The position numbers and the translations under genes are program-made. From positions 1 to 14,940 of the forward strand of contig DRQB01000161.1 in assembly GCA_011330645.1 (NCBI GenBank): a stretch of 14,940 nt of DNA. Direction: 5' to 3'. Under the pieces are notes generated by a model. It ran no database searches and was not told the DNA's origin. It was given only the letters and a program-made list of their open reading frames with translations. Below are positions 7,203 to 13,136 of this stretch, in pieces (the stretch's first letter is position 1; every line of letters starts with the position of its first letter). This DNA comes from Campylobacterota bacterium (GTDB lineage Bacteria > Campylobacterota > Campylobacteria > Campylobacterales > Sulfurovaceae).

Positions 7203-8657
7203 TTATGTATCAGGTTCCATATAATGAGAACCTAAAGACTCTGTACGTGCCAAGGCAGCATCCACAATGGCAGAAGCTGTGTTAAGGCGAAGCTGAAGTA
7301 GCCTTCCTATGTCATGATTTTTCATATCATAAATAAGGTTTTTTGCTTCATGAAGCCCTTTGGTTGTCCTGATAATCCCTATATCCTCCCACATGACCTG
7401 ACGTAGTTTTTGTTTATAGATTTTATCGTTTTCTTTGTGCAGAATATTACCGTAATCTTTCTCAAAAGTAGGTGTTTGCACTTCTTGATGTTCCTTACTT
7501 AAAAGATGGTCTACTGCACGTTTTGCAAAAACAACTCCTTCAAGTAAGGAGTTCGAAGCCAAACGGTTTGCACCATGTACCCCAGTTCTAGCTGCTTCAC
7601 CTATGACATATAAGCCTTCCATCCCCGGGATGCATCCATATGTATCACATTTGATGCCACCATTGGCATAGTGAAAGGCAGGAGAAATAGGTGCTTTATC
7701 TTGAGGGAAATGATATCCAATAGCCCCGAAAGTACGTGTGATATTGGGGAAGCGATGTTCAAACCACTCCTCTTCAAACATAGAAAAATCCAAATAAGCC
7801 TGCTTGCCTGTTTTGCGTTTGTAATCAAATATCCCACGTGAGACAATATCTCTGGATGCCAACTCACCTCGTTCATCATAGTCAAACAAAAAGCGTCTGC
7901 CTTCATCGTCTACCACATGTGCACCCTCACCCCGAAGTGCTTCAGTGAGTAACAATTTTCGCGCATAAGGCGTATCAACAAAGACTGTAGGGTGGAACTG
8001 CATAAATTCCATATCTGCAAGTTCAATACCTTTTTCAACACAAATACCATGAATATCTGCAGAGACTGTACGAGAATTGGTATTATATTCGTACAGTGAA
8101 CCTACGCCACCCGAAGCAATAATCACATCATCTGCGTAAATTGTTGTAGGCTCATAATTTACTGTGGCTTTCACACCATAACAACGTCCGTTTTCTATAA
8201 GTAAATCATAGACCAATGTATTTTTCTGAAGTTGATGCTTATTTTGCACCATCATAAAATAATGCATATAACGCCCTGTGGCATCACCTCCTGCATGCAC
8301 GATACGTTCCACAGAGTGTGCAGCCTCTTTGGTGAAGAGGATATTCCCTTCTTCATCTTTATCAAACTCCATACCTCTGTCAATAATATCTGCTGTGGTG
8401 GCAAGTGACGTACGAGAAAGGATCTCTACTGATTCCTTATTGTTATGGTAAGCTCCTGCAGATAAAGTATCTTCCACGTGCAAAGGAATATCTGCTTCAT
8501 TCAGCGCAGTCACCATGCCTCCTTGGGCATAAAAAGTATTACACTCCCAAGGAATATCTTTACAAACAACTAAAACTTTCTTCTCTTTGGGAAGATTCAT
8601 CGCTGCATAAAGCCCCGCAATACCCGCTCCAATAATTAATACATCATACTTGTCCAA
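7203..8657 (-). CDS. nadB: L-aspartate oxidase
   Basis: NadB oxidises L-aspartate to iminoaspartate, which NadA condenses to quinolinate for NAD synthesis. It is a cytosolic FAD enzyme of the succinate dehydrogenase/fumarate reductase flavoprotein family. The FAD-binding GAGIAGLYAA is at 10-19. Conserved family blocks follow: MEFMQFHPTVF, LRGEGAHVVD, ELASRDIVSRGI, HYANGGIKCDTYG and IGEAARTGVHGANRLASNS. At 484 residues it is shorter than the about 540 of E. coli NadB because of a reduced C-terminal helical domain. The start is TTG, forced because the Rossmann motif begins almost at once, and it is backed by a good AAAGGA five bases upstream. It lies 10 bases behind the small lipoprotein gene and 41 bases before the antiporter gene. 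Confidence 0.96.
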   Translation of the reverse strand: MDKYDVLIIGAGIAGLYAAMNLPKEKKVLVVCKDIPWECNTFYAQGGMVTALNEADIPLHVEDTLSAGAYHNNKESVEILSRTSLATTADIIDRGMEFDKDEEGNILFTKEAAHSVERIVHAGGDATGRYMHYFMMVQNKHQLQKNTLVYDLLIENGRCYGVKATVNYEPTTIYADDVIIASGGVGSLYEYNTNSRTVSADIHGICVEKGIELADMEFMQFHPTVFVDTPYARKLLLTEALRGEGAHVVDDEGRRFLFDYDERGELASRDIVSRGIFDYKRKTGKQAYLDFSMFEEEWFEHRFPNITRTFGAIGYHFPQDKAPISPAFHYANGGIKCDTYGCIPGMEGLYVIGEAARTGVHGANRLASNSLLEGVVFAKRAVDHLLSKEHQEVQTPTFEKDYGNILHKENDKIYKQKLRQVMWEDIGIIRTTKGLHEAKNLIYDMKNHDIGRLLQLRLNTASAIVDAALARTESLGSHYMEPDT

Positions 8658-8662
8658 TAGAG

Positions 8663-8668
8663 TCCTTT
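8663..8668 (-). promoter_or_regulatory. Ribosome binding site deciding the TTG start of nadB
   Basis: On the minus strand, AAAGGA stands five bases before TTG-GAC-AAG-TAT, the first codons of nadB. It overlaps the stop codon of the lipoprotein gene by one base, so nadB translation is likely coupled to that gene. No ATG or GTG in this frame could precede the FAD-binding motif. Confidence 0.75.
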
Positions 8669-8799
8669 TATTTTTTCACAACACTTTTTGTATCATCTAC
8701 ATAAATAGGACTTGTTTTATGTCCACAACCTGCCAGTGCCATACAGCAAATAGATGCTACAATAACACCATGAAAAAAGCCTCTAGTATTTTGTCTCAT
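8668..8799 (-). CDS. Very small lipoprotein (43 codons), LptM-like
   Basis: This short gene was read directly from the minus strand. The product begins MRQNTRGFF, then has a hydrophobic stretch (GVIVASICCMA) and a clear lipobox LAGC with cysteine at residue 25. The mature peptide is only 19 residues, beginning CGHKTSPIYVDD and ending in KK. The CG-x-K-x-x-x-x-Y start resembles LptM (YifL), the small outer-membrane lipoprotein that helps assemble the LPS translocon, but the match is short and the assignment tentative. A GAGG about 12 bases upstream of the ATG is a poor ribosome binding site. The gene lies 10 bases upstream of nadB and overlaps the first 30 bases of the divergent DUF721 gene. 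A clean signal peptide, lipobox and stop next to nadB argue that it is real. Confidence 0.75.
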   Translation of the reverse strand: MRQNTRGFFHGVIVASICCMALAGCGHKTSPIYVDDTKSVVKK

Positions 8800-9216
8800 C
8801 TTCGTAATCAGCCTCAATTTAAATTTTTAAAGCAACAGGTCTGTTATAAGAAGTATCTTGCTCTTCTTACACCAAAATACCAAAAAGCAATTGCATTTAT
8901 TTATATTAAAAATGAAACACTTTTTATAGCAGTGACCCACCCTGGCTTTAAAATGGAACTTAATTATAATAGAGATTTATTAAAAAGCGTATTAACACAG
9001 CTTTCTTCCCATGACACTGAGTGTGAAATGATGCAAGCAAAAGACGTAATTATTTTTCATAGTAAATACCATCCTGTTGAAAAAGAAAAAATAGCTATTT
9101 CTACAGTTCCTTATTATAATGAACTGGCATCAAGTGAGTTTGAGATACAAAGTGAAGATAGTGAACTCATCGTCAAATTTGAACAAATCAAAGAACAAAT
9201 CAAGTGCAACAAGTAG
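8770..9216 (+). CDS. DUF721 (DciA-like) protein
   Basis: This is a 148-residue basic cytosolic protein. The core, with ALLTPKYQKAIAFIYIKN, TLFIAVTHPGFKMELNYN and the following helix, has the pattern of DUF721. That family includes DciA, the ancestral loader of the DnaB replicative helicase. The family call rests on pattern recognition and the helicase-loading role is inferred. ATG at 8770 (MKKASSILSHL) is chosen because it begins the conserved N-terminal helix; the frame extends upstream to 8650 but that part overlaps the lipoprotein gene and is not protein-like. No ribosome binding site is visible. A TACAAT at 8758-8763 would place the transcript start at or near the ATG, so a leaderless message is possible. 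The 3' end overlaps uvrC by 13 bases. Confidence 0.8.
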   Translation: MKKASSILSHLRNQPQFKFLKQQVCYKKYLALLTPKYQKAIAFIYIKNETLFIAVTHPGFKMELNYNRDLLKSVLTQLSSHDTECEMMQAKDVIIFHSKYHPVEKEKIAISTVPYYNELASSEFEIQSEDSELIVKFEQIKEQIKCNK

Positions 9217-10994
9217 TTCAAAACCTCCCTAATGCTGCGGGAGTCTATCAATATTTTGACGGAAAAGGTAAATTACTTTATGTGGGGAAGGCCAAAAACC
9301 TTAAAAACAGAGTCAAATCCTATTGGCGTTTTAACCCAAGTTTTCAACCAAATCCTGCACAAAGTCCACGTATTATCAAAATGCTTCATGAAGCAATCAA
9401 GTTAGAATATATTGTAGTTGAAAGTGAAGAAGACGCACTTATTTTAGAAAATTCCCTTATCAAACAACTCAAGCCAAAATACAATATATTACTACGTGAT
9501 GATAAGACATACCCTTACATTTACATAGATGAATCGGTAGACTATCCACGCTTTGAAATCACAAGGAAGGTCATCAAGGGGAAAAATATCACCTATTATG
9601 GACCCTTTCCGACTGGGGGTAGAGCGCTACTTGATGCACTCTATGAGGTCTATCCTTTGGTACAGAAAAAATCTTGTTTACGAGAGGGGAAAGCCTGTCT
9701 GTTTTACCAAATTAAAAAATGTTTAGCACCCTGTGAGGAAAAAGTCACAACAGAAGCCTATGCCAATATAGTCAATGAAGCCAAAAATTCTATAGTCAAA
9801 CGTAAACATCTCATTGGTACACTAGAAGAAAAAATGACCAATCTAGCCTTGCAAGAACGTTATGAAGAGGCTGCAACAATGCGTGATACGATAGATGCAA
9901 TTTCTGCATTATCTATCTCTTCAAATATTGATTTGGCCAATGCTCTTGACCTGGATATTTTTGCCATACAAAATGGTGATGAACGTGGGGTCATCGTTAA
10001 AATGTTTATGCGTGGGGGGAAAATCATCTCTTCTACCTATTCCTATTTTAGACATACACATATTTTTGATGAGAATGAAGCCTATAAACAAGCTCTCTTA
10101 GAATTTTACACCATCGACACACCCAATATTGCGAAACAAATATTGACGGCACATCACTTCGAAGATGCCTCTCAAGTTACATCGACACTTTCTCATCGTT
10201 TTCATAAAAAAATCGAAATTCTCACTCCCCAAAGAGGAAGCAAAGCCAAACTTATCGCACTGGCATTACAAAACTGTGAAGAGTTACTTCGCACAAAAAT
10301 GAATCATAATATTATAGAACAAAAAATAGCAGATCTCTTTCACTTATCTGTTATACCTTATCGTATAGAAACGTTTGATAACTCGCATATGATGGGAGTG
10401 GCAACAGTAGGAGGTATGGTTGTATGGGATGAAGGAAAGTGGGATAAAAAGAGCTATAGACGTTATCAATTAGAAGCTAAAGATGAAGTAGGTCAGATGA
10501 AAGAGATGCTCTCTCGACGTATCTCAAAATTTCAAGAAGAACCTGCTCCAGATTTATGGATACTAGATGGAGGACAAGCCAATCTTAACCTTGCAATTTC
10601 ATTGCTTCAAGAAGCAAATGTAAATCTTGATGTCATAGCCATAGCCAAAGAAAAACTCGATGCCAAAGCACACCGTGCAAAAGGTTCAGCCAAAGATATG
10701 CTTTATACAAATCAAGGACTTTTTGAACTCAAACCCAACGATACAAGACTGCATTGGCTACAACGCCAACGTGATGAAGCACACCGATATGCCATTACCT
10801 ATCATCAAAATAAAAAACGCAAAGAGGATACACAAATTTCTCTACTCAATAAAAAAGGGATCGGCAAGGCAACTGTTGCAAAACTTATCCAATATTTTGG
10901 TACTTTTGAAGCCATAGAAAATGCTACTGCTGAAGAATTAACTAAAGTAACCAATCAAAAGATTTCAGATATTATTAAACATAATAAAGCATAA
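9204..10994 (+). CDS. uvrC: Excinuclease ABC subunit C
   Basis: UvrC makes the two incisions flanking a DNA lesion in nucleotide excision repair, acting with UvrA and UvrB. The 596-residue length is usual. The N-terminal GIY-YIG nuclease has AAGVYQYF and LLYVGKAKNLKNRV (about 11-37). Four cysteines (158, 165, 173, 177) match the positions that bind a [4Fe-4S] cluster in E. coli UvrC. The UvrB-binding UVR motif is near 216-235 (LQERYEEAATMRD). The RNase H-like second nuclease has FDNSH (391-395), LDGGQ (454-458) and DEAHRYA (524-530), and helix-hairpin-helix repeats end the protein (GIGKATVAKLIQYFG). The start is GTG, the only plausible one, since a stop lies 22 bases upstream in frame. It overlaps the DUF721 gene by 13 bases and its binding site is weak, which suggests coupling. 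Confidence 0.97.
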   Translation: MQQVVQNLPNAAGVYQYFDGKGKLLYVGKAKNLKNRVKSYWRFNPSFQPNPAQSPRIIKMLHEAIKLEYIVVESEEDALILENSLIKQLKPKYNILLRDDKTYPYIYIDESVDYPRFEITRKVIKGKNITYYGPFPTGGRALLDALYEVYPLVQKKSCLREGKACLFYQIKKCLAPCEEKVTTEAYANIVNEAKNSIVKRKHLIGTLEEKMTNLALQERYEEAATMRDTIDAISALSISSNIDLANALDLDIFAIQNGDERGVIVKMFMRGGKIISSTYSYFRHTHIFDENEAYKQALLEFYTIDTPNIAKQILTAHHFEDASQVTSTLSHRFHKKIEILTPQRGSKAKLIALALQNCEELLRTKMNHNIIEQKIADLFHLSVIPYRIETFDNSHMMGVATVGGMVVWDEGKWDKKSYRRYQLEAKDEVGQMKEMLSRRISKFQEEPAPDLWILDGGQANLNLAISLLQEANVNLDVIAIAKEKLDAKAHRAKGSAKDMLYTNQGLFELKPNDTRLHWLQRQRDEAHRYAITYHQNKKRKEDTQISLLNKKGIGKATVAKLIQYFGTFEAIENATAEELTKVTNQKISDIIKHNKA

Positions 10995-11017
10995 TCATAC
11001 ATAATTTAATATTTTTT

Positions 11018-11051
11018 ACTAAAAACTTCTTTTATTCATGCTATTTTTAGT
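11018..11051 (+). terminator. Possible terminator after uvrC
   Basis: ACTAAAAA (11018-11025) and TTTTTAGT (11044-11051) are exact complements separated by 18 bases, 24 bases past the uvrC stop. The stem is almost pure A-T and only a short T-rich stretch follows, so it is a weak candidate. A U-run (11012-11017) precedes it rather than follows. Confidence 0.35.
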
Positions 11052-11055
11052 TTAA

Positions 11056-11085
11056 TTGTTATAAAGTTTTAGTATTAGGTATTAT
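11056..11085 (+). promoter_or_regulatory. Candidate promoter for the riboswitch-PAS-HPt-kinase transcript
   Basis: TTGTTA (11056-11061) and TATTAT (11080-11085) are 18 bases apart. A start near 11092 would give a leader of about 180 bases that contains the whole aptamer. A perfect TATAAT at 11133-11138 is closer, but a start from it would fall inside the aptamer's 5' strand, so the upstream pair is preferred. Confidence 0.35.
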
Positions 11086-11140
11086 ACATTTATAGGTTCA
11101 AGCATCACAACTATTGACTTAAATGTGTGTAATATAATAA

Positions 11141-11213
11141 TGTTAAAGCTAAACTCATTGTGAAGTGGGGACAGAAAACCATGGGTCTCATGTAGATTGC
11201 CAGGTTGCAAACG
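11141..11213 (+). promoter_or_regulatory. GEMM-I-like (class I cyclic-di-GMP) riboswitch aptamer
   Basis: The leader of the signalling operon closely follows the GEMM-I aptamer plan. An AAAG-C-U-AAA joining strand (11145-11153) precedes hairpin CUCAUU-GUGA-AGUGGG (11154-11169), a 6-bp stem capped by a GNRA tetraloop. Next comes GACAGAAAACC (11170-11180), matching the conserved GACGCAAAGCC at 8 of 11 positions. Then AUGGGUCU, a short loop and AGAUUGCC form the second helix (11181-11201), followed by AGGUUGC (11202-11208), matching the conserved GGGUUGCC/GGGUUACC 3' strand. A weak closing helix UGUU/AACG (11141-11144, 11210-11213) is possible. By ungapped alignment, the guanine that selects cyclic-di-GMP (G20 in the Vibrio Vc2 structure) and the intercalating adenine (A47) are kept. 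No U-run terminator follows, so control of translation is more likely. Identification is from memory of the consensus. Confidence 0.75.
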
Positions 11214-11274
11214 ATACATTTCGTTGATTTGTACTACACTTCTTTTAACACAATACAAAAGGGTAAAAAATACA

Positions 11275-11694
11275 ATGCAGAAACCCAATCCGATTAATGA
11301 AGAGTATACATTTGAAAAAGGCTTAATTATAAGCTCAACTGATCTTGAAGGTAAGATTACTTATGCCAATCGAAAATTTTGTGAAATTGCAGGATATTCA
11401 AAAAACGAACTTATAGGCTTCAACCATAATATTATTCGACATCCCGATATGCCAAAAGCTGCGTTTAGAGAGCTATGGAGCACCATACAAGAAGGAAAAG
11501 AATGGACAGGTATTGTAAAGAATTTACGTAAAGATGGTAGATATTACTGGGTTTATTCTCATATCAGTCCTATTCTTACGCAGGGAGAAGTCACGGGATA
11601 CACAGCGGCCAGAAGACCTGCATCTGCAACAGAAATAGCAGAAACCATACCTTTATATGCAGAGATGATAGAACAAGAAAATGTAAATGATTAA
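11275..11694 (+). CDS. Stand-alone Aer-type FAD-binding PAS protein
   Basis: The 139-residue protein is a single PAS domain nearly collinear with the N-terminus of the E. coli aerotaxis receptor Aer. It has the IIRHPDMPKAAF block, and EWTGIVKNLRKDGRYYWV. The residues implicated in FAD binding in Aer (R57, H58, D60, W79) correspond here to R55, H56, D58 and W77. It has no membrane segment, HAMP or methyl-accepting signalling domain, so any signal must pass to a separate protein, as with the PAS protein CetB in Campylobacter energy taxis. It is expected to sense cell redox state through FAD. ATG at 11275 is chosen over an in-frame start at 11197, which would lie inside the riboswitch; AAGGG lies 11 bases upstream, a rather long spacing. 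It is 19 bases from the HPt gene and presumably in one operon. Confidence 0.88.
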   Translation: MQKPNPINEEYTFEKGLIISSTDLEGKITYANRKFCEIAGYSKNELIGFNHNIIRHPDMPKAAFRELWSTIQEGKEWTGIVKNLRKDGRYYWVYSHISPILTQGEVTGYTAARRPASATEIAETIPLYAEMIEQENVND

Positions 11695-11713
11695 GAAAGG
11701 GACTATATAGCAC

Positions 11714-13123
11714 ATGTATTATATTACAAATCATACCGATCAGATTATTGCGGCAGATAACTCACTGTTAGATTTACTCAATATGGAGAGCATCGAAGCA
11801 CTCAGTAAACAACTTATCTTGGGAGACATACATTTTACTCCTCTCACAGAAAAAAGTATTAGTATTGTAACAGAGCAAAAAAGTCTAAACTTTGATATAC
11901 AAACTTCCGTTTTATCAAGCTTAATGGGTGACTTCACCTTGGTACATTTGGAAATGGAAGCAACAAAAGATGATGATACTTCTATTTTTACATTTAGTGA
12001 TGAAAATGAAGTAAAAGATTCCCTTCTACAGGAAGAAGAAACAGAAGATACCCCCAATGAAACGTTGATACCTGAAGATGATGATTTAATTTTTATAAAA
12101 GATACGCTTTCAATTGCAGAAGAGTCAGAAGCACATACAATCCAAGAGGAAAAAGAGGAAAAGGAAAAAGACGAAACTTTTTCGTTAGAAATGAACGAAA
12201 AACCTTTTATGCTAGATGAAGAAGATGAACTATTTGATTTAACTATCCCCAAAGTACCTGAGGAGACCATAGAAGAGATTACATTAGATACTGTACAAAT
12301 AGCAGAACCTGAACCTTTCGTTGCTCAAGAAGTAGAAGAGAAAGTACCTGATACAACGCCTATTATCATCGATTTAACCAAAGTGAGTGAAAGTATCGGA
12401 ATTTCCGATGAAGACTATACAACTTTTTTAAATGAATATATCGATACAGCTATCTCACTAGAAACAGACCTCCAAAGCACACAAACAGAGAAACGCTCTG
12501 CTGCTATCAGTACATTAACACAACTCGCAGATGTCTTACAACTTCCTTTTGTCAATGACATTATGTCAAAGCTTTCCACACTTTCAACAGATAACAGTAA
12601 AGACACCATCGAATCTTTCTATGCAACACTTTCAAGATTGACCACAGAAAAAGACGATGTAGCCACAGTAAAACCTCTCACTCAAGCAGAACCTAGTATC
12701 CAAGAAGAGCTTATTCTTGTAGATAAACCTCTAGAAAGCAAAGAAAAAAATAACGAAGGTTTTGGAACCATTAACCTTGAAGGCATCAAGCCTATACACT
12801 TTGATTTCCAGTTAGAAGCAGCAGCCAATGATTTATCTTTACCCGTAGAACTCATCGAAGAGTTTGTGCATGACTTTATTGATCAAGCACATATAGAAAC
12901 TGAAAAAATGCTAACTGCCTATGAAAAGGGTGATCTGGATACCATACAAAAGATTGGTCACTTACTTAAAGGGGCTTCAAGTAACTTGCGTATTAACCCT
13001 CTTTCAGACACTTTGTATGAAATACAGTTTTGCGAAGACAGTAGTAATTTAGATGCACTTATTAAGCGATACTGGGGACAGTTTTTAGCTTTTGAACAAC
13101 AAATTGATATCTTATCGAAATAA
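11714..13123 (+). CDS. Tandem HPt phosphotransfer protein with PAS-like N-terminus and acidic linker
   Basis: This 469-residue cytosolic protein has four parts. Residues 1-80 look weakly PAS-like (QIIAADNSLLDLLNMESIE). Residues about 81-212 are a very acidic, low-complexity and probably disordered linker. Residues about 218-310 resemble an HPt helical bundle, but the phospho-histidine position is threonine (STLTQLADVL). Residues about 365-469 form a canonical HPt domain with GHLLKGASSNL, the phosphorylated histidine being H416. The two bundles align in the segments DYTTFLNEYIDTA and IEEFVHDFIDQA, which suggests an internal duplication with loss of the active site in one copy. A likely role is shuttling phosphate between a hybrid kinase (perhaps the next gene's product) and a response regulator. 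In-frame TAG three bases before the ATG fixes the start. The kinase gene begins 13 bases downstream. Confidence 0.82.
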   Translation: MYYITNHTDQIIAADNSLLDLLNMESIEALSKQLILGDIHFTPLTEKSISIVTEQKSLNFDIQTSVLSSLMGDFTLVHLEMEATKDDDTSIFTFSDENEVKDSLLQEEETEDTPNETLIPEDDDLIFIKDTLSIAEESEAHTIQEEKEEKEKDETFSLEMNEKPFMLDEEDELFDLTIPKVPEETIEEITLDTVQIAEPEPFVAQEVEEKVPDTTPIIIDLTKVSESIGISDEDYTTFLNEYIDTAISLETDLQSTQTEKRSAAISTLTQLADVLQLPFVNDIMSKLSTLSTDNSKDTIESFYATLSRLTTEKDDVATVKPLTQAEPSIQEELILVDKPLESKEKNNEGFGTINLEGIKPIHFDFQLEAAANDLSLPVELIEEFVHDFIDQAHIETEKMLTAYEKGDLDTIQKIGHLLKGASSNLRINPLSDTLYEIQFCEDSSNLDALIKRYWGQFLAFEQQIDILSK

Positions 13124-13136
13124 AAGGAAATAACCG

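Noticed and set aside
8650..8769. N-terminal extension of the DUF721 gene to 8650
   Set aside because: The extension overlaps the whole lipoprotein gene on the other strand and does not look like protein. The family's N-terminus fits the ATG at 8770.
11133..11138. Perfect TATAAT just before the aptamer
   Set aside because: A transcript starting about seven bases downstream would lack the aptamer's 5' strand. The nearest -35-like TTGACT is only 13 bases away. It may be coincidence in AT-rich sequence.
11082..11288. Minus-strand reading frame of 68 codons over the leader
   Set aside because: It runs antisense through the riboswitch-like structure and into the PAS gene start, with no recognisable product.
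11740..12270. Serine-rich minus-strand frame of 176 codons
   Set aside because: It is the shadow of the acidic glutamate/aspartate-rich linker read on the opposite strand. Its composition follows from the codons of the real gene.
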